Below, one piece after another: positions 55,613-64,000 of a stretch of 64,000 nt of DNA. Where the stretch lies: NCBI GenBank assembly GCA_963573305.1, contig OY754327.1:183218386-183282385 (forward strand). Reading direction: 5' to 3'. Both the position numbers and the translations under genes were made by a program. The stretch is from Pyrrhosoma nymphula. Taxonomy: Eukaryota; Arthropoda; Insecta; Odonata; Coenagrionidae. How positions within the stretch are numbered: the first letter of the stretch is position 1; every line of letters starts with the position of its first letter. Under the pieces are notes generated by a model. It did no database searches. It was not told the origin of the DNA and saw only the letters and a list, made by a program, of their open reading frames with translations.

Positions 55613-55881
55613 TTTATCACAACAACGCGCGCCCGCATACGGCTAATCAGACGCAGGAGCTGATCTCGAAGTTTGGGTGGAAAGTGACCAGGCACCCTCC
55701 GCACGGCCCCGACGTCGTACCCAGTGATTTTCACATGTTCCTCGCCCTGAAGAAACACCTAGGAAGGATGAAGATCGCGATGGACGACGAGCTGCAAGAG
55801 GAGGTCAACGCCTATCTTCGCAACGTGGACGGAAGCTGGTATGACGACGGGATACAAAAGTTCATCGTGCGGATGAGGTAA
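55591..55881 (+). pseudogene. mariner transposase fragment (right arm)
   Basis: Starts MLTKGVSFYHNNARPHTANQ, so the second catalytic Asp is replaced by Asn; HPPHGPDVVPSDFHMF retains the third Asp. It ends with the same IVRMR as the left arm. It is the inverted duplicate of 54974-55264. Confidence 0.85.
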
Positions 55882-56640
55882 GTCATCGAGCACCAGGGTG
55901 ACTACATCGAAAAATAGCTGAAGCCATGACCTTTCCAACGATGTATCCAACAATGTGAATAATTGTCATTTTCTGTGAAAAAAAATTGGAGACCTTACTT
56001 TTGAGTTTGCCCTCGTATATTTGGAGATATTGCTACTCATGACATTTCAATGGAAATCGACTTCCGTGTGTTAAGCTACTTTTGCATCAAATAGAGGCAT
56101 TATTCCATTCACTCATTCGTTTTGTGATGAAAAATTATTATTACCGGCAATAAGAGGCTCTATTCGGGTTATCGTGATGAATGGTAAAATATCCTTTCCA
56201 GGGTATTTGGAAATTGCCTGACGAGCAGTCCTTCCATCCAGATATCCCTCTCAATCACTAAGCCAGAAACATTCTAGCTGTCAGATTTTAGGGTGATACC
56301 TCAGTCGGATCTGAACAATTGGCGCGTCTATACTGGTTTTTCCCAGAAGACCCCTCAAGAAAAAAGTTCTTCGTTCCTTATTCCTGGGCGTGACGACATT
56401 CATCTGCGAGGGACTCATTCAGCGAGAAAGAGAAGGGGGTAACCCGAGAGGATCTCTCCTTCACTTTATCTGTTATTATCTACCCTCACCCAGTTTCGCT
56501 TTTACCCAGGTGGCTTTCACTAGTGGGGGAGGGGTTGGGCCTCCTTTCAGCGGACTCGGCAGCCAACACTAGGTTGATACGGCCGATGATCGAACGAGGG
56601 AGCCGTTATTTCGGTCGATTCAAATTGTAACCTTACCCTG

Positions 56641-57078
56641 GTGGTAGCTGTGAGGTTGACTTCGCACTCCTTCATGATTTTTCCACAACCTGGAATTATG
56701 TTGCGTAGCGCCCGAGAGAGCTTTGAAACGCATCGTCACTTCAATGGGAATAATAACGTAGTGCATCGGCGCATGGGAAGAGAGAATAGGAACTCTAATC
56801 TGTTTTTTATTCCTTTTCTAGGAAGCATCATTCACTTTTGGAAGTGGATACCACGCCAGGAAATCCATTTTCAGACCATTGACTTTTACATCGCCATGCT
56901 CATAGATAAAGAAATTATGTTTTCACCGTTATGGCGCTGGAAGGATGTTGCTAGAACTTATTTCATAGGGCTTGATACATACATGTGCGTACTTGATATC
57001 AACCACATCGGAGAAAAAATTAGTAACTTGCCTAAAATCGATCATTTCGCGGAAATGATACTCGGCTATGAGAAGTGA
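56641..57078 (+). CDS. Unrecognised 145-aa ORF in the pogo-like element
   Basis: An open frame starting with MVAVRLTSHSFM and ending GYEK. No domain is recognised; there are no CCHC, DDE or HTH patterns. It is longer than most chance ORFs in this window, yet its surroundings are repeats. It may be a chance ORF. Confidence 0.2.
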   Translation: MVAVRLTSHSFMIFPQPGIMLRSARESFETHRHFNGNNNVVHRRMGRENRNSNLFFIPFLGSIIHFWKWIPRQEIHFQTIDFYIAMLIDKEIMFSPLWRWKDVARTYFIGLDTYMCVLDINHIGEKISNLPKIDHFAEMILGYEK

Positions 57079-58555
57079 TACGAAAATGAGCTTTGATATA
57101 AGTTCTAGCTGCATCGTTTATCTTTCAATGCGGATACTCCTCAAGTTGGTACGCAAGTTTAATACAATTACTGTAGTCATGTAAAGCAAAGAAGATGTCC
57201 AGCGCTTTTTTCCACAGGCCTTCACGCCGAGCACTGGCGGAGCGGCTACGAGTCCTTCGCCTGCCTATTCCTCCCCCCTCCACCTCTCCATCTCTCTTTC
57301 CTCCCACCCTCGGCTCGGCGCTCATAGTTAAGGGATCGGAGTAAATAGATATTTTTTCTCGAGTCCGCATCACATTTCATCTTAAGTATCACATTTCACT
57401 CATCGCTTTCCCACGCCTTAACTTCACAAATGGCTTCCAAAAGTTGGGTGGAGGGGGGGGGAGGGCATCGCCCATTGGGAGTCCCTTATCAGCTATGACC
57501 GCGAACCAAACGTATCACATTTCACTCATCACATAACCGCCCTAACTTCTCAGGTGGTTTCCACTAGTTGGGATATCATTTCGAGGACATCCTATAGACA
57601 TCCTTTCGAGAGCATCAGCAGCCAACTTCCATGGTTCCAACTAGTTCCAACGTCGGCCGTGTGCCAACGTTGCACAGGATGACCGTTATTTAGGGCGATT
57701 TTAATGGTATCCACTCCCCAGTTTGAATATTTTTATCTGATCCAGATCTGATTTTTTTAAATTAATTAGGATCCGATTTCAGTATCCGGAGAAACGTAAC
57801 ACCCGTGGATTTTTAGATCCGATCTGACCATCCCTAAATAGTATTTCACGGCAGATCAGCTTGCGTCTTAGAGCACGAACGAACAATTTAAGAGCACATT
57901 TTGGAGAAAAAAGTGCGTCTTATGAGCCAGGAAATACGGTAACTACAATTTTCGATGCCTGGCTAACGTTTTTCAACTTACGAACAAATTCAACTTACGA
58001 ACTAGTTCTCGGAACGCATCTCGTTCGTATGTCGAGGACTTACTGTATATAAATAAAGATTAATAAACATATATAAAGATAAATAAGCATACAGTCACTT
58101 AGTACTCAAACTAAATATCAAATTTGTCAAATAAACGCTTTCATTTAGAAGGATATTGAATTTTATTTTGTACGCTGTTCCCATTCACAAAGCAGGGGGC
58201 ATTTAAAAATAAAATTCCGAGTGGGCTACTGGAATCGAGGCTGAAAAAATCCGAGTGCAAAGGGTTAAATGTCGTGATTTGTCCAATCTCAGATTCTTCA
58301 CAATGAGTTTAAAATGTTGCAATCATAAATTTACATTTTTACTCGCTGACTTAAAATATTTGCATAGCGAAACTATGAGGTGATAGTTATTTTACGATTT
58401 TTTATGAGTTAAAGTTTATGATATAAAGGCATTGTTTTCATAATGCTTTGACGAATAAGGACCAAATATGGTTTTAAAACATTGCCTAAGACCACAAAAG
58501 TTAGGGGGGAAAAATAAAATTTTTTTCACGATTTCATTAATAGGTTCGATGTTAC

Positions 58556-58616
58556 GAAACTCGATAATACGAAGTGCCGATTTTTCGGTCCTGCTGACTT
58601 CGTATTATCGAGTTTC
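58556..58616. mobile_element. Short Tigger-type inverted repeat
   Basis: gaaactcgataatacgaagt (58556-58575) and its exact complement (58597-58616) surround 21 bp. The right flank continues tactgta, so the sequence resembles the CAGTAGAAACTCG ends of Tigger-type MITEs collapsed to an almost bare palindrome. Confidence 0.6.
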
Positions 58617-59365
58617 TACTGTATCTTTATGGATGGATGATATCTTAATCAAGATATCATCTCTTCTCCTCTTTGCTCAGTCGTCAAAATAAAACTTCAA
58701 CCTTACCCATTTTGATTGCCTCATTTGATTACTGTGCCTTATCTTTTTAGGATCCCTTAAAACACCAGTGCTTACCATGATAAATTGGCACTATTAGGAA
58801 CTACTAGTACTATGGTTACAAATGTGCATTCAACCTGAAGATGTTTCCAGAAATGAATGATGAAACGGTCATCACCAACGGGCAACCAGCGTGGGAAAGC
58901 ACTGAAAGCAATACAACATCAAATCTGGAAGATTCAGCAGAATATCTTTGGCTACACCTCTCTTTCCCTAATGTCATCCACTGAAAGCCATGTCTCCCTG
59001 ACAAACTGCAGGAGGCGAATGATTAGGAACTGCATGCAGCCAAGTGTCAGTTTACTAACAACTGCTCAATCACCTCCAAGTACATACTGTGTATTCACAT
59101 AACCACTTTCAGCTGCTCACACACAGGAATTCAAATATCACAATGATTTCCCAAGGACTGAAGAAAAAATGAAAACTAATAACAATATTTCACCCACAAG
59201 GATAGGCAAGCATTTGAAACAGGTTAGTATTTTCGAGTGACATGTGAAGAGTAACAGCAGTCTTCTTGCTCCTAAAATGAATCTTCACAATATCCAGAGT
59301 AAAACCTATAATATGAATACTCAACTTCATACACTGCCTAGGGCAGAATGTTGCCCAAATCTCAC

Positions 59366-59527
59366 CTTGTTGTTGGTGACATTCAGGGATGTGGTGTGCT
59401 TGGGCAGCTTGGCAGGCAACTCCACGAGGCCACGACCAGAGCAATCCACAGCCACAGAGAAGTCAGACTGCTCGAAACGTTGGATGAAGCAATCACAGGT
59501 GTAACCCTTACCACTGGGGCACTCCAA
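59366..59527 (-). CDS. LRR membrane protein, exon (N-terminal cap)
   Basis: 162-nt exon, acceptor ...cttaccaccag, donor gtgaga. It reads LECPSGKGYTCDCF, then AVDCSGRGLVELPAKLP, and ends LNVTNNK. The C-x(7)-C-x-C...C spacing followed by L..LP..LP is an LRRNT-type cap for an extracellular LRR domain. Phase 0 at both ends. Start codon and signal peptide must lie on an upstream exon (higher coordinates), not found. Confidence 0.8.
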
Positions 59528-59532
59528 CTGGT

Positions 59533-60090
59533 GGTAAGCAATAGATGCACAAATTCATATCAGAGAACCATGAATCATCCATTTTTGAAGTTTCCATTAA
59601 CATATTGGTCTTAAGCAAATGTGCAGTGTAGACTCACTGCATACCAGAAATATTTTTAGCACGCATCTCTTTAGCATCTAGATTGAATCCCCTTTGCCAT
59701 TTCAAGACAATTAGGCAACACCAAGCAAACTCTACCAAGGCCGTAGCACGGCCATCACCATTGCTCACAGTTTTGGGCACAAAGTAAGAATGTAATGCTA
59801 AAAAATGATTTGCAAAATATTAGCTCAATAATAATACGTGAAAGATACACTTTGAATATCTGAAGTTGCTGCAAAATGGCATGCCACAGCTCCAAACTCT
59901 CAGAGTCCAAAAATATCAATCTAGTCGTTGGATTTGGTAAAACATGATATTTTCCTAATGACAAGATAGTTAGGTATCTGACTTTTCTATTGACTACAGG
60001 CAACACAGACGTCTATTAGGAGCTCTCATGTGAGCTCAGTGTTACCAATTTTTATTTTATTTGATCTCTGTTTGGGGGCCTGATAACTTA
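59533..60090. other. Unassigned segment 5' of the LRR exon
   Basis: Presumably intron of the LRR gene. I looked for a signal-peptide exon on the minus strand and found none that I can support. Confidence 0.35.
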
Positions 60091-60314
60091 AGCCCGTTTT
60101 ACACGGGGCACGTAATTGCACAATCTGATGTATGTACGAACATGCATTTCTAATTGCATCATGTAAAGCCGTGAATTGCAAGAATGCATGTGCGAATGCA
60201 TGAATGCAAGGTGGCAAAATAGCCCCTGCTCTAATTCAAAAATGATTGCACGCCCAATTGAGAAAAAAATGCTGTTTGAAGTTGTGCAATTTCATGCCCC
60301 GTGTAAAACGGCCT
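60091..60314. mobile_element. Harbinger-type MITE, 224 bp
   Basis: AGCCCGTTTTACACGGGGCA and the complement of AGGCCGTTTTACACGGGGCA form 20-bp ends with one difference, followed by inverted aattgcac blocks. TTA is present on both sides (60088-60090 and 60315-60317), the PIF/Harbinger target duplication. The interior is rich in gcatg/gaatgcat words. Confidence 0.85.
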
Positions 60315-60869
60315 TTAGAAAGGACCAAGCTTAATTTTGTTGAACAGGCATGATACATGACTACACGTACAGTAGGTACATAAGCCTCCATCTCCAGCAC
60401 ACAGCTACTGCATTTCGAAGCAATAACTATGGAAAGGTGAACATGTTGAAATTTTTACAGCATAAAAAACTATGTTCAACTACTCATTGTAGGCTAAGGA
60501 ATACATTTTTCAACAGTTCAAATCATCATCTTTCAAAGGCAAAAGTAAAATGAGTGGGTTTTCAGTCAAACAAAAAAAAGGGCAAAAATAAAGGTCTACG
60601 ACACGTGGGTCATTTTGAAAATGGGGTGTTGGGAGGTTATCAGTGCTGTCTGCGCGTGCCCCATGCAGAGAATTACATAATAAGTGAAACATTATGTACC
60701 CATTGCCCATCTAATCTCCACTCTGCCCAAGTAATGACCAACCCTGAACTATGGAAAAGGGTAGGTAAAAAAGTATTTTATCAGCAACTTAATTTGTTGT
60801 CACTAGTTAATTGTTGCAGAATAAATGCTTTGTTTTCCCTAACAATATTCTAGCATTATCATATCCTCC

Positions 60870-61330
60870 AATATAGGATCCACTGTTGTCGTACAACACT
60901 CCTCTGACAGCATCACTGAAGCACTTAGACAACTCTCCGACCCCTATCCCTATGGCCCCAAAATTCAAAGAAGGTATCACCTCCTTCCTTCATTGGCATA
61001 AAGGTCCCAAGGACAGCCTCACTTGCTGTGACATTTTCTTGCTGCCTCCTCTGCACCCCTGCACTCCTGAATTCCACATCCTTCCCAAAATCCTCCAACC
61101 CAACAACCCAGCCCCACCAATAATGTCTTCCTACCACTCCCCCAATGAATACATCTCCACTTTCATCAACTATTACCTTCAGCCAATTGCCCATTCCCTA
61201 CCTTCCTACATCTAAGCAAGATGCGCCTGTCATTTCCTTGAATGCCTCTCTCCATCCACCCCCCTTGCTAAAGACAACAACTTCATAATGGCCACCATAG
61301 ACGTCACCTCCCTTTACGCCTCTATCCCTC
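60870..61330 (+). pseudogene. Penelope-like RT fragment (5' part)
   Basis: Starts in one frame with TVVVQHSSDSITEALRQLSD, shifts near 60950, then FHILPKI, PNNPAPPIMSSYHSPNEYIS, YYLQPIAHSLPSYI, a stop, and ATIDVTSLYASIP (the first RT Asp region). These are the ordered N-terminal motifs of Penelope-type RTs (LPKiHK..np.RPIvs, LQPl...lpSYi, tiDV.sLYt.IP). The ORF ends exactly where a Gypsy LTR begins, so the rest was displaced past the Gypsy insertion. It carries a frameshift and stops. Confidence 0.85.
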
Positions 61331-61465
61331 TGTTATGTATGTTTTGTCATATTGTACTTGTGCTGCTACCTATTACGTGGTGTGTCTGTGTCACTACTCA
61401 CGGCTGTCAGTCTTGTGTGGACAGTCACTTGTGTAACATGTGAGACAATAAATGAGTATATAACA
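61331..61465 (+). repeat. 5' LTR
   Basis: Begins TGTTATGTATG and ends TATAACA, with an aataaa signal near 61447 preceding the end. The following tggtgttagaagtgcc (from 61466) is the tRNA primer-binding site. The 3' LTR would confirm the borders. Confidence 0.75.
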
Positions 61466-61562
61466 TGGTGTTAGAAGTGCCGGGATTCCTTCTGTTACGT
61501 GATGAAGTATTTTTTTAAATATTATGAATTGGTTGTCCAGTTTCAAGCAAAAATAGTTCGAG

Positions 61563-62647
61563 ATGCCTTTAGACGACGAAAACGAACAATCACAATCAAA
61601 TTCAGGTACTTTAACGCGATCGCAAACTTCGATCGGTATGGCAAGCCACGTGCACCCGATGGAGACAGAAGGAAATGTCGCAGATAATTGGAAACGCTGG
61701 TGTCAGTCTTTTGAAATATATTTAATTTCCAGTGGTCTTGTGTCGGAAAAGGAAGAGCGTCGAGTGGCCTTATTACTCCATTATATTGGTCCCTACGGGT
61801 TGGACGTGTTCAACTCCTTCAACCTCGACAGATCGGAAGTGAAATTTGATGAGCTGGTGCAGAAATTGAATGACCATTTCCTACCCAAAAAGATCCTGAC
61901 AATGCAAAGGCATAAATTCTCTATAAATAAATTCTCATGACTCCAAGATCAAGATGACTTAGACGTGTTTTTGACCGACTTGCAGAATCTTAGTCATGCA
62001 TGTGAGTTCGGCAATTTACCTGAGTCGCTTGTGAAGGACATATTTATTTTAAATATGAATAGATGGCATCACGTGGTTCGAGAGAAACTACTGCAAGAGC
62101 CAGACCTCGATCTCCTGAAAACAGTTAATCTGGCCAAAGTTATACTCTCGTCACAGCGAGATGCAGAAAAACTGGAGGTGGCTGATGTAAGCTATGTTCA
62201 ACGTTCCCACCCCAGAGCACAACCATCACGACAACCACGCAGAGATTGGCAACTCCACGGCGCTCAGGGAGTAAGCAGTCACCAGCGCATGCGCAGCAGC
62301 AACGTCATCCGACCGAGCTGCGGCAGCAGCAGCTCAACTTCCCACAGCGGCAGTTCAACTCAGCACAGCAGCAGACACAATGCTCCAAATGTGGTCAAGT
62401 TCATCGCTACAAGTGTCCAGCGGAACATGTCCAGTGTCGCATATGTTCTAAAAAGGGTCATTATGGAAAATGCTGTTTTTTCCGTAGCACTATTAAAGCA
62501 GTAGCAGTTGGTATTAATGATCAAAATGATTCTATTGGTATAAATGGTCTTAATGATTCTATGTTTTTGGGTATTATTAGCTGTCAGAACGGGTCAGACT
62601 TAAGTAATGACATACCAGTGATGTCTTGTCTTCAGCATGGCAAATAG
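61563..62647 (+). pseudogene. Gypsy gag
   Basis: Starts MPLDDENEQSQS and includes WKRWCQSFEIYL (capsid-like) and KLNDHFLPKK. An in-frame TGA at 61938-61940 interrupts it; the same frame resumes DVFLTDLQNLSHACEFG. After a frameshift near 62246 a nucleocapsid part shows two zinc knuckles: CSKCGQVHRYKC and CRICSKKGHYGKCC. Packaging of element RNA is the family role. Not functional as it stands. Confidence 0.8.
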
Positions 62648-62844
62648 ATTTATTTATTAATAGTATTAAGATCCCTTTTATTTTGGATACTGGTGCCATG
62701 ATAAATGTGATATCATATGAAACATTTAATATGTTAAATTTACCCGAGTCTATCATAGCACCAACCTCAATTAGAATTACTGGTTTTGGAGTCAGTGAGG
62801 TAAAAGTCAAAGGAATAGTTAATTTAAAGTTTTTGATTCAATGA
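62626..62844 (+). pseudogene. Gypsy aspartic protease
   Basis: FILDTGAMINVIS holds the D-T-G active site of retropepsins, and ITGFGVSEVKVKG the following strand. It is in a frame different from the gag zinc-knuckle frame and ends at a stop just after KFLIQ. Confidence 0.75.
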
Positions 62845-62921
62845 GAGCTGTGTCAGTTTTAAGTTTGTAGTCGCCGACCAGCTGTGTTTTTTTTTAATAG
62901 GACTCTCAACATGTCAAGAGC

Positions 62922-63779
62922 TTGGGACTTATCAAGAGAGTCTTCATGACCTCAGAGTCTAATGTGTTTGTACAATGTATTACAGTTGATTTATTACTGC
63001 AAATATATTCTTATCTCTTCCAGGGTTTAGAATGTCTACCACATACATGTACTCTGACCATGCACACTGATGTACCATCAAAGGTTGAACCTCTCAGGAA
63101 AGTACCATTTGCTCTTTATCCAAGGCTAAAAGAGGAGTTAAATAGAATGGAAAAACTTGGACTAGTAACGAAGGTGTCAGAGCCTACACCCTGGGTAAAC
63201 TCAGTAGTCATAGTTAAAAAAAGACGGGTCAGTTACGGATTTGTCTTGATCCACGAAACCTTAATCATGCATTGATCAGGTCTCATTATCCACTGCCAAT
63301 GGTTGAGCAGGTTCAATTTAAGCTCAAGGGTGCAAAGTTATTTTCTCATCTTGATGCATACTCAGGCTTCTGGATGATACCATTGGATCTGGAGAGTGCT
63401 AATTTATATATTTTTCAAACCCCATTTGGCAGGTATAAATTTTTGAGGTTACCTTATGGTCTTAACTCAGCGCCAGAAATATTTAACAGAATCATGACAG
63501 AAATATTTTTCAGATATCCCTGGTGTCTTAGTATATGCAGATGACATATTAGTCTGGGCAGAAAATCAAAGTCTTCACAATGAGAGACTTCGAAGAGTTT
63601 TTCAAAGGGCTCAAGAAGTTAATCTCAAGTTTAACAAATGTAAATATCATTTTGGAGTAAAGGAAATTAACTTTCTCAGTCACACATTCGATGAGAATGG
63701 CATGAGAGCAGATCATTCTAAAGTACGGGCCATATGTGAAATGCCTAGACCACAAAACCCTAAAGAATTAAAAAAATTT
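62922..63779 (+). pseudogene. Gypsy reverse transcriptase
   Basis: In three frames: KVPFALYPRLKEELNRMEKL and PWVNSVVIVKK; YPLPMVEQ, FSHLDAYSGFWMIPLD, TPFGRYKFLRLPYGLNSAPE; then VLVYADDILVWAE with the catalytic box near 63530-63545, NLKFNKCKYHF and ELKKFFGM. Frameshifts near 63240 and 63530 inactivate it. Later pieces LSPYINNLAKESEPLR and VTLSVDAST (RNase H start) run to the window end. Confidence 0.85.
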
Positions 63780-64000
63780 TTTGGCATGAATGATTAATTA
63801 TTTAAGTCCCTATATCAATAATTTGGCCAAAGAGTCTGAGCCACTTAGAGCACTTCTCAGTAAAGATTTTGTCTGGACTTGGGATACAAATCATGACAAT
63901 GCCTTTAATAGGTTGAAGCAAATAATAGGCACTACTCCAGTTCTCTTACATTTTGATATAAATATGCCAGTTACTCTGTCAGTTGATGCCTCTACTACAG

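Larger units (their letters stand above)
54840..56015. mobile_element. Inverted-duplication mariner
   Basis: Both ends are the same mariner 3' terminus (CGAGGGCAAACT...aaggtctcc), flanked by TA (54838-54839, 56016-56017). The arms 54840-55264 and 55591-56015 are ~425-bp inverted copies of the transposase C-terminal half; only the left arm continues into the catalytic core. The unit has no 5' mariner end. It sits inside the pogo-like element. Confidence 0.9.
54526..58045. mobile_element. pogo/Tigger-like element, host of a nested mariner
   Basis: CAGTAAGTCCTCGACTTACG at 54526 is mirrored by a right end closing at 58045 (one change), with TA on both sides (54524-54525, 58046-58047). Subterminal cttacgaac repeats occur at both ends. 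TIR style and TA target fit pogo/Tigger elements. A frame near 54787 (MDDWEVRRKPKDALQV) may be a transposase remnant. The interior carries the nested mariner, an unrecognised ORF and repeated ggtggcttccactagt segments (about 56511, 57434, 57556). Confidence 0.7.
52602..59365 (-). other. LRR gene intron 1, TE-filled
   Basis: About 6.8 kb. Contains the Penelope 3' end with hammerhead-like motif (53260-53500), the pogo-like element (54526-58045) with its nested mariner, and a 20-bp inverted repeat (58556-58616). Confidence 0.6.
61331..64000 (+). mobile_element. Gypsy-type LTR retrotransposon, 5' part
   Basis: An LTR of 135 bp (TGTTATG...ATAACA), a primer-binding site, gag, protease and RT follow in order. 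The 3' part lies outside the window. Very short LTRs and a tggtgttagaagtg primer site resemble the Mag-type branch of Gypsy elements. It inserted in a Penelope RT fragment. Confidence 0.85.

Noticed and set aside
58838..58910. CCTGAAGATG...GAAACGGTC, a further hammerhead-like match
   Set aside because: The bases between the two boxes do not form a stem II of the right geometry (only GUUUC/GAAAU with a 2-nt loop), so it lacks the structure shown by the others.
1..64000. CRISPR array, rRNA or bacterial operon
   Set aside because: No regularly spaced direct repeats, no rRNA signatures, no Shine-Dalgarno-linked gene strings; splice sites and TE classes are eukaryotic.

Overview
The window looks like nuclear DNA of an arthropod, most likely an insect. 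It is AT-rich, with spliced genes, long introns, GT-AG splice sites and a dense, nested load of eukaryotic transposable elements (Penelope-like, Jockey-like and RTE/CR1-like LINEs, a Gypsy-type LTR element, mariner, Tc1-like, pogo-like, hAT-like and Harbinger-like elements, tRNA-derived SINEs). No bacterial operon, rRNA, intact tRNA or CRISPR array is visible. I cannot name the species.

Host genes. The one gene I can reconstruct convincingly is on the minus strand, 59527 down to 36566. Five exons (162, 156, 114, 78 and 210 nt, all phase 0) join into one frame for the C-terminal part of a leucine-rich-repeat membrane protein: an N-terminal LRR cap, LRRs, a C-terminal cysteine cap, one transmembrane segment and a short tail. 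Exons 5' of 59527 are not identified. Weaker candidates are a two-exon short gene on the plus strand (11808-12220) facing 5' non-coding exons on the minus strand (11530 and 10357-10265), and a layout with the same spacing at 23735 / 23449 / 23029-22937. These suggest a duplicated head-to-head promoter.

Layout. 1-2.2 kb: hAT-like elements and a hammerhead-like inverted repeat. 4.2-6.3 kb: an element with terminal inverted repeats (TIRs) and an internal tandem duplication. 6.8-8.05 kb: a decayed Penelope-like element with reverse transcriptase (RT) and GIY-YIG remains. 8.3-9.6 kb: a second, inverted copy of the 1.2-2.1 kb element, holding a nested hAT-like element. 10.2-12.3 kb and 22.9-23.8 kb: the candidate promoters. 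15.3-16.5 kb: a LINE remnant between copies of an AT-rich repeat. 17.4-20.1 kb: a TIR element holding an 85-bp perfect inverted repeat, with SINE-like sequence at its edges. 29-29.55 kb: a TIR element with an exon-like ORF. 30.9-34.8 kb: a TIR element interrupted by a 3.0-kb LINE with a 12-bp target-site duplication (TSD). 36.5-59.5 kb: the LRR gene, its introns filled with TEs (hAT ends, a 68-bp tandem repeat, a LINE C-terminus, a Tc1-like element with ~0.5-kb TIRs, a Penelope 3' end, and a pogo-like element containing a mariner that is itself an inverted duplication). 60-64 kb: a Harbinger-type MITE, then a Penelope RT fragment cut by a Gypsy element that runs off the window.

The strongest unusual signal is a family of hammerhead-ribozyme-like motifs at five loci. 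Two have a full 4-bp stem I, CUGAUGA, stem II, GAAA and a self-complementary stem III. One decayed member sits at the 3' end of the Penelope-like element. Hammerhead motifs are known in Penelope-like elements, so the likely reading is a dispersed Penelope-derived ribozyme family, here with one extra nucleotide before stem II.
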